The notes under the pieces are model-generated. The model had not been told where the DNA came from, did not search any database, and was given only the letters and a program-made list of their open reading frames with translations. DNA of 64,000 bases from positions 124,001-188,000 of the forward strand of contig CAZVPI010000001.1 of NCBI GenBank assembly GCA_964628035.1, in the 5' to 3' direction. This document shows, piece by piece, positions 32,884 to 39,785 of the stretch (positions are counted from its first letter, which is position 1; each line of letters starts with the position of its first letter). The stretch is from UBA2199 sp964628035. Its GTDB lineage: Bacteria > Acidobacteriota > Aminicenantia > UBA2199. The translations under genes were made by a program, and so were the position numbers.

Positions 32884-34065
32884 TCAGATCAGTCCCAGCT
32901 TCTTGCCGCCCTGCTTGAAGCCGGCCAGGATGAACTCCAGGTCCTGGTCGCTGTGGGTGGCGGTGAACGAAGTGCGGATCAACGAATCCTCGGGCGGCAC
33001 GGCCGGGGCGATCACCGGGTTGGTGAAGATGCCGTACTCGCGCAGGAAATGCCAGAGCATGAACGTCTTCTCCACGTCGTGGATGAAGACGGGGATGATC
33101 GGCGTTTCGGTGTTGCCGGTGTGATAGCCCATGGCGGTCAGCTCGCGGTTCATGATGCGGGTGATCTCCCACAGGCGCTCGCGGCGCCGAGGCTCATTCT
33201 GGATGATCTCCAGGGCCTGGCTCGCCGCCCCCAGGGCGGCCGGGGTGATGGAGGCGGAGAAGATCAGCGAACGGGCGCTGTGCTTGATGTACTGGATGAC
33301 CTTGCTGTCGCCGACGACAAAGCCGCCCAGCGAGGCGAAGGACTTGGAGAACGTGGTCATGACCACGTCGACCTGGTCCACCAGGTCGAAGTGCTCGGCC
33401 GTGCCCCGCCCGCGCCGGCCCATGACGCCGACGCCGTGGGCGTCGTCGACCATCACCCGGGCATTGTGCTTCTTGGCCAGCTTGACGATCTGCGGCAGGT
33501 TGCAGAGGTCGCCCTCCATGCTGAACACGCCGTCGACGATGATCAGCTTGCCCTTCTCGGCAGGCTGATGGGCCAGCTTGTCCTCCAGGTCCCTCATGTC
33601 ATTGTGCTTGAACTTGGCCACGTGGGCGTAGGAGAGACGCACGGCGTCCATGATCGAGGCGTGCACCATGCGGTCGATGACGATGACGTCGTCCCGCCCG
33701 GCCAGGGCCGAGATGGTCCCCAGGTTGGTCTGCATGCCGGTGGAGAAGGTCAGCGCCTCATCCTTGCCCATGAACTGGGCCAGCTTCTTCTCCAGCTCGA
33801 CGTGCAGCGAATAGGTCCCGTTCAGGAAGCGCGAGCCGCAGGTGGACGAGCCGTACTTCTCGACCGCGGCGACCGCGGCGGCCTTGATGCGCGCGTCATC
33901 GAACAGCCCCAAGTAGTTGTTGGAGCCGACCATGAGGATCTTCTTGCCGCCGACCCACACGAAATTGCCCTCGACCTTCTCGATCTCGGTGAAATAGGGG
34001 TAGAGGCCGGCCTTCTTGGCCTCCTCGGCGCGCGTGAATTCAAAGCATTTCTTGAAGACGTCCAT
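32884..34065 (-). CDS. Alpha-oxoamine synthase, probable serine palmitoyltransferase
   Basis: PLP enzyme of the SPT/KBL/AONS family, condensing an amino acid with an acyl-CoA or acyl-ACP. In 393 residues: KAGLYPYF at about 18-25, GSNNYLGL (48-54), GSRFLNGT (77-84), H135 stacking on PLP, IVDGVFSMEGDL (176-187), DDAHG (207-211) and the PLP lysine K241 in TTFSKSFASLGGF. IFSASITPA, PIIPVFI and the late FTNPVIAPAVPPEDSLIRTSF also appear. The combined set, especially the YPYF start, GSRFLNGT and NPVIAPAVPP, is closer to bacterial SPTs than to biotin BioF or threonine-pathway Kbl. Divergent from a ceramide-reductase-like gene and heading a glycan operon. GAGGAG precedes ATG 34065. Confidence 0.8.
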   Translation of the reverse strand: MDVFKKCFEFTRAEEAKKAGLYPYFTEIEKVEGNFVWVGGKKILMVGSNNYLGLFDDARIKAAAVAAVEKYGSSTCGSRFLNGTYSLHVELEKKLAQFMGKDEALTFSTGMQTNLGTISALAGRDDVIVIDRMVHASIMDAVRLSYAHVAKFKHNDMRDLEDKLAHQPAEKGKLIIVDGVFSMEGDLCNLPQIVKLAKKHNARVMVDDAHGVGVMGRRGRGTAEHFDLVDQVDVVMTTFSKSFASLGGFVVGDSKVIQYIKHSARSLIFSASITPAALGAASQALEIIQNEPRRRERLWEITRIMNRELTAMGYHTGNTETPIIPVFIHDVEKTFMLWHFLREYGIFTNPVIAPAVPPEDSLIRTSFTATHSDQDLEFILAGFKQGGKKLGLI

Positions 34066-34078
34066 GTTTCACTCCTCG

Positions 34079-34106
34079 TTTGCATAATGGCGATGCGTTC
34101 TATAAA
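34079..34106 (+). promoter_or_regulatory. Putative promoter of the SDR gene
   Basis: TTTGCA (34079-34084), 16-bp spacer, TATAAA (34101-34106), then 8 bases to ATG 34115. The whole divergent intergenic space with the SPT-like gene is only 49 bp. A minus-strand TATAGA overlaps it and might serve the other direction. Confidence 0.4.
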
Positions 34107-34114
34107 ATGGCTTC

Positions 34115-35083
34115 ATGAACATACTGGTGACAGGCGGCACGGGGTTCGTCGGCCGCCATCTGGTGCGCAGGCTGCTGGAAGACGGCGGGCACCGCCTGCA
34201 CCTGCTGGTCCGCGACGCCGGGCGGCTCGCGGCGTGCGGCTTCTCCGGGCCGCTCCACGTCCTGCGCGGGGACCTGTTCGCCAGCGAGCCGCTGCCGGAC
34301 GACATCGAGACGGTCTTCCATCTGGCGGCGGCGACCAAGGTCTTGGCAGACGGCGAGTTCACGCGGGTGAATGTCGAGGGGACGCGGGCGCTTCTCGAGC
34401 GGCTGCGCCCTCTGCCGGGGCTGAAGCGCATCGTGCTCCTCTCCTCGCTGGCCGCCGCCGGGCCCAACCGCGGGCGTCCCGCCCTGCGCGAGGAGGACCC
34501 GCCCGAGCCCATCTCGCAGTACGGCAGGAGCAAGCTGGCCCAGGAGCGGGTCGTGACCGGCTCGGGGATGGCGTACGTGGTCGTCCGCGCCCCCATCGTC
34601 TTCGGACCGGGCGACCTGGACATGCTCGAGGCCTTCCGCATCGCCGGACGCGGGGTCATCCCCCTGCTGGGCCGGGTGCAGCGCCGGTATTCGCTGATAT
34701 ACGTCAGCGACCTAGCGCGGGCCATGATGGCGGCCGCCTTCGGCCCGTACAGCAACGAGTTGTTCTACGCGGCCAACCCCGATGCGGTCGAATGGCGCCA
34801 GTTGCTGGAGCTGGCTGCGCAGCTGCTGGGAAAGGGCAAGCCGCTCGCGCTTCCCATCCCCGTGGCCCTGGGCCGGGCGCTGGCCGAGTTGTCGGAACTG
34901 CGCATCCGCGTCTTCGGCAAGAGGGCGATCTTCAACCGCGACAAGTTTCACGAGATGAAGCACCCGGCCTGGGTGTGCTCGGCCGCCAAGATCGACGCCA
35001 GGCTCCACTTTCAGCCCCGCGTGCCGCTGGCAGCCGCCCTGGAGGAGACCATCGCCTGGTATCGCGAGCAGGGCCTCCTGTGA
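34115..35083 (+). CDS. NAD-dependent epimerase/dehydratase-type SDR (ceramide-reductase-like candidate)
   Basis: A 322-residue extended short-chain dehydrogenase. NAD-binding GGTGFVGRHL (7-16), HLAAATKVL near 69, LLSSLAAAG (108-116) and the catalytic Y136-x3-K140 (SQYGRSK) are all present. C-terminal substrate domain includes RRYSLIYVSDLARAMM and ends in a hydrophobic-basic segment (IAWYREQGLL). Family role could be sugar or steroid-like oxidation/reduction. Its placement 49 bp from the SPT-like gene, in divergent orientation, makes a 3-keto-sphinganine or oxidised-ceramide reductase (CerR-like) an attractive but unproven idea. It ends eight bases from the convergent secreted-protein gene. 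Confidence 0.7.
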   Translation: MNILVTGGTGFVGRHLVRRLLEDGGHRLHLLVRDAGRLAACGFSGPLHVLRGDLFASEPLPDDIETVFHLAAATKVLADGEFTRVNVEGTRALLERLRPLPGLKRIVLLSSLAAAGPNRGRPALREEDPPEPISQYGRSKLAQERVVTGSGMAYVVVRAPIVFGPGDLDMLEAFRIAGRGVIPLLGRVQRRYSLIYVSDLARAMMAAAFGPYSNELFYAANPDAVEWRQLLELAAQLLGKGKPLALPIPVALGRALAELSELRIRVFGKRAIFNRDKFHEMKHPAWVCSAAKIDARLHFQPRVPLAAALEETIAWYREQGLL

Positions 35084-35090
35084 GCGGGCG

Positions 35091-35567
35091 TCATTTTTTT
35101 CTGAGCTTGTAGTTCCGGCGCGAGACGAAGCCGGCCGAAAACTTCTGCGTCGTCTTCACCGACCAGCTGTCCGGGAACAGCAGGGTGAACACCACCTCGC
35201 CGCTGACGGTCAGGTTCCCCAGCAGCGCGTCCTGGCTCAGGGTGAAGGGGACCTCGATCTCCTTCTGCGGGTCGAAAAACACCAGCTCCCCTTCCTGGGT
35301 CGTCGGCAGGTTCAGCTCCGAACCGGCGAAGAATATTTTCGCGAACGACAGGTTTTCGTCCTCGTCGAGGCGGATCAGCAGCTCGGGATTGGCCGAGATG
35401 CGGACGCCGTTGCGCGGGATGATCTTGATGCGCAGCAGGCCTTCGTTGCCCTGCTGGATCTGGCGCGGGACGACGGCGCACTCGATCTTGAGGAATTCAT
35501 CCTGGGCAAAGAGCGGGCCGACGCACAGCATCAGGCAGCAAACGAGCAAAAAACGGCGCTTGATCAT
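35091..35567 (-). CDS. Exported protein, DsbD N-domain-like fold possible
   Basis: A 158-residue protein with a Sec signal peptide (MIKRRFLLVCCLMLCVGPLFA, cleavage before QDEF; CC in the h-region is not a lipobox). A beta-rich domain of about 135 residues follows (KIECAVVPRQIQQGNEGLLRI, ISANPELLIRLDEDENLSF, EVPFTLSQDALLGNLTVSGEV). The strand pattern resembles immunoglobulin-like N-terminal domains of DsbD-type proteins, without the membrane part; no catalytic CxxxC pair is seen. ATG 35567 leaves a proper signal peptide and lies 16 bases after a strong promoter, but no clear Shine-Dalgarno is present. Function unknown. Confidence 0.6.
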   Translation of the reverse strand: MIKRRFLLVCCLMLCVGPLFAQDEFLKIECAVVPRQIQQGNEGLLRIKIIPRNGVRISANPELLIRLDEDENLSFAKIFFAGSELNLPTTQEGELVFFDPQKEIEVPFTLSQDALLGNLTVSGEVVFTLLFPDSWSVKTTQKFSAGFVSRRNYKLRKK

Positions 35568-35583
35568 GGTCAAATTGTTTATT

Positions 35584-35612
35584 ATTATACTATTTTTCGC
35601 TTGGGCAGTCAA
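35584..35612 (-). promoter_or_regulatory. Promoter of the exported-protein gene
   Basis: Minus strand TTGACT (35612-35607), 17-bp spacer, TATAAT (35589-35584). Leader 16 nt or less to ATG 35567. Confidence 0.7.
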
Positions 35613-35642
35613 CCGCGGCGAAGGCCGATGCCCGGGGCGCCT

Positions 35643-36050
35643 CTAGGGCACGCGAATCTTGCTGGACAGGATATCGGAAAGGGAGATCGGCAGGAAGTGT
35701 TGCTGCAGCGTTTGCTCCAGCATCTCCCAGACCTGCCTGGCCAGGCAGGAATCCTTCAGCGCGCAAGTCCCGCCCAGCAGGCAGCGGGCAAAAGAGACCG
35801 ACTCGCCGAAGGCCTCCAGCAGGGCCTTCATGGTGATCTCCTCGGGAGCCATGGCCAGCCGGTAGCCGCCGTAGATGCCCTGGACGCTCTCGATCAAGCC
35901 CGACTTCTCCAGGGGGCCGGCCAGCTTGCGCAGGTATTTCGGAGAAACCTGCATGCGTTCGCCCAGCTCGGTGGTGTTCACCAGCTTTCCTCCCTCGGCA
36001 ATGGCGATCAGCATGCGCAGGCCATAGCGAATCTTGGTGTTGATTCTCAT
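35643..36050 (-). CDS. Rrf2-family transcriptional regulator with IscR-like Fe-S cysteines
   Basis: A 135-residue winged-helix repressor. N-terminus MRINTKIRYGLRMLIAIAEG starts the DNA-binding domain, with the recognition helix around VSPKYLRKLAGPLEKSGLI (about 35-53) and the GIYGGYRLA wing (58-66). Three cysteines at C90, C96 and C102 (C-x5-C-x5-C) match the spacing of the [2Fe-2S] ligands of IscR (C92/C98/C104), so an iron-sulfur or redox/NO signal is likely. No isc or suf gene is near; targets unknown. Its own promoter overlaps the start, favouring autoregulation. Confidence 0.87.
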   Translation of the reverse strand: MRINTKIRYGLRMLIAIAEGGKLVNTTELGERMQVSPKYLRKLAGPLEKSGLIESVQGIYGGYRLAMAPEEITMKALLEAFGESVSFARCLLGGTCALKDSCLARQVWEMLEQTLQQHFLPISLSDILSSKIRVP

Positions 36051-36056
36051 TCCCGA

Positions 36057-36086
36057 TGTATAACTCTTTTAGTACAATAATGTCAA
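36057..36086 (-). promoter_or_regulatory. Promoter of the Rrf2 gene, abutting the start codon
   Basis: Minus strand TTGACA (36086-36081), 18-bp spacer, TATACA (36062-36057); a 17-bp alternative gives TTATAC. Only 6 bases separate the -10 from ATG 36050. The AT-rich spacer could hold the regulator's own operator. Confidence 0.65.
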
Positions 36087-36101
36087 CCCGCGGCAACAGT
36101 C

Positions 36102-36137
36102 AAAAAAAAACCCCTTGCCCGCCAGGAGCAAGGGGTT
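36102..36137 (-). terminator. Rho-independent terminator of the TPR lipoprotein gene
   Basis: Minus strand: stem AACCCCTTGC (36137-36128), 9-base loop, GCAAGGGGTT (36118-36109), then a run of Ts (36110-36102). Perfect 10-bp stem, 15 bases past the stop at 36153. The clearest intrinsic terminator in the window. Confidence 0.92.
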
Positions 36138-36152
36138 ATCCATAGGCGGCGC

Positions 36153-37148
36153 TTATTTTTCCTTGGCCAGGTCCTGGATGAACTGTTCGGTGGCCAGCTT
36201 GCGCTTGCGGAGCTCCTGGAACTTTTCGATCACGGTCTTGTATTGCTTCTCGTAGTCGGCGGCCTTCAGCGGCTCGGCGATCTGCTTCTGCTTGTAGAGC
36301 AGGCCTTTGTAGGCCCAGGGATCGGGGAAATTGGGGGACAGCTCGGTGGCCTTGTTCAGGGCATTGAACCCCTGCTCGACCACCTGGATGCGCTCCACCG
36401 AGCCCATGATGTCGGGCGGAGTCTGGTAGGCCTTGTTCCACAGCACGACGCCCAGGCGATAGTAGCCCTCGGCCAGGACCTCATTCTTCTCCTTTTCGTC
36501 CATTTCGACCGCGGCGAGCTTCTCGATGCGCGTCTCGTGGTTCTTGATGGCCTCGTCCCACTTGCGCTTCGTCTGGAAGAAGTCGGCCAGGTACAGGTAG
36601 CCTTCCGGGTTCTCGGGATCCAGCTCGATGCGCTTCTCGTACATCTCGATGGCCTTGTCATACTTGCCGTTGTTGTTGTAGAAGCCGGCCAGGGTGTAAT
36701 AGGAGGCGGGATCGTCGGGCGTGAATTTCTGGACCTGCAGGTAATACTTTTCCGCTTCCTCGAAATTGCCCATCTTGTCGTTGATGTCGCCCAGAGCCTG
36801 GATGATGTTCTTGTCATTCGGGTTCAGCTCCAGGGCCTTGGTCAGGTTCTCAATGGCTTTGGCGCCCACTTCCCGGTTCTTCTCGCTGTCGTCTCCCGGC
36901 TTGTAGGTCATGATGTAGCTGGAGCCGAGGTAATAAAACGCGGCCTTCAGGTTGGGGTTGTCCTGCAGGGCGGCCTCGTACTCGGTGATCGCCTTCTTGT
37001 ACTTTTCCTCGGTATAATACTTATTGCCGGTCTTGAAACGCTTGTTGGCCCTCAGGTTGGAAATTTTCAGTTTGTCGCAGGCGGTGAAACTGCCGATGAT
37101 CAAGGTCGACAGGAACAGAATGAGCAGTGCCGTGCTAAACTTTTTCAT
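36153..37148 (-). CDS. Tetratricopeptide-repeat lipoprotein
   Basis: A 331-residue exported protein. Signal peptide with lipobox at GSFTAC (Cys about 24) implies lipidation. The mature part is six or more TPR units, for example YYTEEKYKKAITEYEAALQDNPN, AIENLTKALELNPN, FEEAEKYYLQVQKFTPDD, YDKAIEMYEKRIELDPENPEG and KWDEAIKNHETR. A Lys/Glu-rich C-terminus ends in AKEK. It would be a protein-protein interaction scaffold on the inner face of the outer membrane or the inner membrane; partners unknown. Well-set expression signals (promoter, GGAGG Shine-Dalgarno, terminator) suggest a monocistronic, abundant message. Confidence 0.85.
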   Translation of the reverse strand: MKKFSTALLILFLSTLIIGSFTACDKLKISNLRANKRFKTGNKYYTEEKYKKAITEYEAALQDNPNLKAAFYYLGSSYIMTYKPGDDSEKNREVGAKAIENLTKALELNPNDKNIIQALGDINDKMGNFEEAEKYYLQVQKFTPDDPASYYTLAGFYNNNGKYDKAIEMYEKRIELDPENPEGYLYLADFFQTKRKWDEAIKNHETRIEKLAAVEMDEKEKNEVLAEGYYRLGVVLWNKAYQTPPDIMGSVERIQVVEQGFNALNKATELSPNFPDPWAYKGLLYKQKQIAEPLKAADYEKQYKTVIEKFQELRKRKLATEQFIQDLAKEK

Positions 37149-37173
37149 GGAAACCTCCTAAAAACAAGAGTTC

Positions 37174-37202
37174 TTTATAATTTAATATCGGGAAAAAGTC
37201 AA
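37174..37202 (-). promoter_or_regulatory. Promoter of the TPR lipoprotein gene
   Basis: Minus strand TTGACT (37202-37197), 17-bp spacer, TATAAA (37179-37174). Leader about 20 nt with AGGAGG before ATG 37148. Confidence 0.8.
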
Positions 37203-37226
37203 GTTGCCGGGCGCGTTTTTGCCGGT

Positions 37227-37589
37227 TCACTTGACGCGGTAGAACCACAGCAGAAACAGCCAGAGGTCCTGGACATAGGGAATGGCCTTGTTGTTCAAGA
37301 AGATTCTGGTGGTGTCCTGGTCCTTGACCAGGTCGAACAGGGCGTGCAGGTCCTCGACGTCCTCGGGATAGAAGCTGGCATAGACCCGGTAACGGTCGCC
37401 CTGACCTTCTTCCATGAAGTACTTGTTCTTGCGGGCCAATTCCAGCGCCCGCTCGTAATTGCGCGACAGCCGCTTCTGGAAGCGCAGGGTGACCTTGAAC
37501 TCACGGTTGGATCGGCGCGGATTGAGGATGTTCTGCAGCTTTTCCTCTTCGATCAACTGGCGGGCGTCCATGCCCTGATTATAATACAT
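37227..37589 (-). CDS. Conserved-looking hypothetical protein
   Basis: About 120 residues, soluble, highly charged: DARQLIEEEKLQNILNPRR, then KVTLRFQKRLSRNYERALELARKNKYFMEEGQ (long helix), and YRVYASFYPEDVEDLHALFDLVK. The C-terminus LWLFLLWFYRVK is strikingly hydrophobic-aromatic and might be a membrane or partner contact. No known domain recognised. ATG 37589 has GGAGG at ideal distance and is chosen; ATG 37571 is the alternative. It lies 25 bases after the aldo-keto reductase gene and so is the last gene of that unit. Confidence 0.62.
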   Translation of the reverse strand: MYYNQGMDARQLIEEEKLQNILNPRRSNREFKVTLRFQKRLSRNYERALELARKNKYFMEEGQGDRYRVYASFYPEDVEDLHALFDLVKDQDTTRIFLNNKAIPYVQDLWLFLLWFYRVK

Positions 37590-37614
37590 GCGCGCGCCTC
37601 CGTAAAGAGGGCGC

Positions 37615-38667
37615 TCAGCCGCCGACGCCGTCCTGGCGCATCCGCTCCCACGTCTTGCGGAAAATCGCCGGATTGTCAAGATGGTAAGGGCATTTGGCCA
37701 CGCATTCGCCGCAAGCCGTGCAGTCCTTGTAGGTTTTGGCCAGGGCGGCCAGGCGCTCCCGCGCCCAGTCCTTCAGGTCGTAGAGGAAATAGTAATTGCG
37801 CAGCACATGCAGGAATGAAATGGGCAGGCCCTGCGGGCACGGCATGCAGTACTCGCAACGGCGGCAGAAGCGGTCGCCCAGGCGGTCCTTTTCCGCCTGC
37901 AGCCGGGCCGTCTCGGCCTCGCTCAGCGGTGTCAGGTCGCCGAGAGCGGCGACGTTCTCCCTGACCTGCGCCGCCGAGTCCATGCCCGGGATGGCGACGT
38001 CGACGCCGCGGGAAAAGATGAAGCGGAAGTTCAGCGCCCGCTCGCGGATGTTGCCGCCGCCCACCGGCTTCATGGCGATGACGCCGACGTTGCGGCGGCG
38101 CGCCTCGGGGATCAAGGCCGCCATGGCCTCGGTCTCCATGAAGTTGGCCGGGACCTGAACCGCGGCGAAGGGGAAGCGCTCCAGGGCGCGGATCAGGATG
38201 CGCGGCTTGTGGCCGCTGATGCCGATATGGCGGACCTTGCCCTGCGCCTGCGCGTGCTGCAGTCCGGCGACGGCGCCGTCGGGGCCCAGGATGGTTTCCA
38301 GCTCGGGCTCGCTGGCCACGTTGTGGCACTGGTAGAGGTCGACATAGTCGCTGCCCAGGTTGCCCAGGGTGGTCTCGACGTCGCGCAGGATGTCGGCGGC
38401 GCCGCGGCTGAAGGACTTGCTGGCGATCTGCACCCGATGGCGGCTCCGGCCAAGGACGCGCCCGAGGCGCGCCTCGCTCACGGTGTAGCCGCGCGCGGTG
38501 TCGAAAAAGCCGATCCCGGCGTCCAGCGCCGCCTCCAGCACGCGGTCCGACTCGTCCTCGTTCAGCCGCTGGATGGGAATGCCGCCCATACCCATGCGCA
38601 GCACGGCGGGAGCGCCCGGTAAAAGGCTCACCGTGCGCCCGCCACTCCGCCCCGCGCGTTCATCCAT
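37615..38667 (-). CDS. Aldo/keto reductase with C-terminal ferredoxin-like Fe-S domain
   Basis: A 350-residue NAD(P)H oxidoreductase. The AKR barrel shows D and Y in FFDTARGYTVSE (about 54-65), K in IASKSF and H in YQCHNV (about 114). The NADPH-side motif GVIAMKPVGGG follows at about 193-203. After residue 265 comes a cysteine-rich extension with CRRCEYCMPCPQGLPI and CTACGECVAKCPYHL, enough ligands for one or two [4Fe-4S] clusters. This architecture is a known AKR subfamily, probably using ferredoxin; substrate unknown. It overlaps maf by eight bases. Confidence 0.9.
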   Translation of the reverse strand: MDERAGRSGGRTVSLLPGAPAVLRMGMGGIPIQRLNEDESDRVLEAALDAGIGFFDTARGYTVSEARLGRVLGRSRHRVQIASKSFSRGAADILRDVETTLGNLGSDYVDLYQCHNVASEPELETILGPDGAVAGLQHAQAQGKVRHIGISGHKPRILIRALERFPFAAVQVPANFMETEAMAALIPEARRRNVGVIAMKPVGGGNIRERALNFRFIFSRGVDVAIPGMDSAAQVRENVAALGDLTPLSEAETARLQAEKDRLGDRFCRRCEYCMPCPQGLPISFLHVLRNYYFLYDLKDWARERLAALAKTYKDCTACGECVAKCPYHLDNPAIFRKTWERMRQDGVGG

Positions 38668-39232
38668 GAAGATTCAGCCCCCGCTCGCCCAGCATGCGGT
38701 AAAAAAGGTTCAAGGGAAAGCCCATGACGTTGAAAAAGCAGCCGGCGATGCCCTCGACGAAGACGGCGGCCCGGCCCTGGATGGCGTAGGCGCCCGCCTT
38801 GTCAAGGTACTCCTCATGATCCAAATAATGGCTGATCTCGCCGCGATCCAGCGGCTTGAAACGGACGGCCGTCCGCGAGACTTCGTAGCGGGTCTCACCC
38901 TCATAGAGGATCGCCAGCCCGGTCAGGACCTGGTGCTCGCGCCCTGACAGGCGCGAGAGCATGGCGAAGGCCTGGTCGCGGTCGGCGGGCTTGCCGATGG
39001 CGGCGCCGTCGAGCACCACCACGGTATCGGCCGAAACCAGCAGCGAGTGGAAGAACCGCTTGCGGTAGACCGCCAGCCCCTTGGCGATGGCCACCCGCCG
39101 CAGAAAGGCGTCGAGCCCTTCCCCGGGCAGGAAGGACTCCTCGATGGCGGCGGGGATCACTTCCGGCTCGATCCCGATCATCTGCAGCAGTTCCCGGCGC
39201 CGTGGCGACGCCGAAGCCAGGACGACCTTCAT
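38660..39232 (-). CDS. maf: Maf-family nucleotide pyrophosphatase
   Basis: House-cleaning enzyme hydrolysing dTTP/UTP or modified NTPs. The 190 residues begin MKVVLASASPRRRELLQMIG (motif SASPRR at 7-12). LVSADTVVVLDGAAIGKP (about 66-83, catalytic Asp) and the YLDKAGAYAIQG motif (about 143-154) follow. Length is standard. ATG 39232 overlaps the PolX-N gene stop (ATGA). Maf is often next to division genes; here it sits with a PolX-fragment gene and an AKR. Confidence 0.93.
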   Translation of the reverse strand: MKVVLASASPRRRELLQMIGIEPEVIPAAIEESFLPGEGLDAFLRRVAIAKGLAVYRKRFFHSLLVSADTVVVLDGAAIGKPADRDQAFAMLSRLSGREHQVLTGLAILYEGETRYEVSRTAVRFKPLDRGEISHYLDHEEYLDKAGAYAIQGRAAVFVEGIAGCFFNVMGFPLNLFYRMLGERGLNLHG

Positions 39233-39669
39233 CGCCTGAAAAACTCGCGGATGCGCCCCTCGTACGGGGCGGGCACGGCCAGCTTGTCGCCACTCTGCAG
39301 GAAGCGGCGCAGTTCGTCGAGGGAGCGGATGCGGTGGGTCTCGAAGATCTTGAGGATGGTCTTGGGGCCGATGCCCTTGATCTGGGACAACTCGTACAGG
39401 CTCTCGGGGAATTCGGCCAGCAGGTCCTCCAGCACCTTGAGCTTGCCGACGATGACCAGGTCTTCCGCTTTCTGGGCCAGGATCTTGCCGATGCCGTCGA
39501 TCTTGGTCAGGTCTTCGCCGGCCAGCAGCATGTCCTCGATCGGGACCGGATGCTCGCGGATGCTCTTGGCGGCGCGGGCATAGGCGCCGACCTTGAACTC
39601 GTTCTCGTCGCGAAGGGAAAGGAAGAAGGCCACCTTGTCGAACGTGCGAGCAATTTCCTGGTTGGTCAT
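39229..39669 (-). CDS. Stand-alone PolX N-terminal (8-kDa/HhH) domain protein
   Basis: A 146-residue protein equivalent to the first two domains of bacterial DNA polymerase X. The start TNQEIARTFDKVAFFLSLRDENEFKVGAYARAA (about 2-34) is the Pol-beta 8-kDa-like fold. Helix-hairpin-helix elements follow at about 53-68 (KIDGIGKILAQKA) and 92-109 (IKGIGPKTILKIFE). It stops after a short basic tail with no nucleotidyl-transferase or PHP domain. Likely a DNA-end or gap-binding protein. No frameshifted remainder follows, since maf overlaps its stop. First gene of this unit. Confidence 0.8.
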   Translation of the reverse strand: MTNQEIARTFDKVAFFLSLRDENEFKVGAYARAAKSIREHPVPIEDMLLAGEDLTKIDGIGKILAQKAEDLVIVGKLKVLEDLLAEFPESLYELSQIKGIGPKTILKIFETHRIRSLDELRRFLQSGDKLAVPAPYEGRIREFFRR

Positions 39670-39750
39670 GTCCGCGTGGCACTGGCTGGTTGTGTCGACC
39701 GCGAAATTCTCATCGTTTATATGATAGCAAATTTCCCGGCAAAAGTAAAT

Positions 39751-39779
39751 TTGACTTTGCGGCCCCTCTCGCCTACAAT
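39751..39779 (+). promoter_or_regulatory. Promoter of the P-loop kinase-thyX unit
   Basis: TTGACT (39751-39756), 17-bp spacer, TACAAT (39774-39779), then 6 bases to ATG 39786. The clearest leaderless configuration in the window. Confidence 0.7.
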
Positions 39780-39785
39780 CCGCCC

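Noticed and set aside
37579..37587. TATTATAAT just inside the hypothetical gene as a promoter
   Set aside because: It lies inside the chosen coding region and has no -35 partner; the gene reads better as part of the upstream operon.
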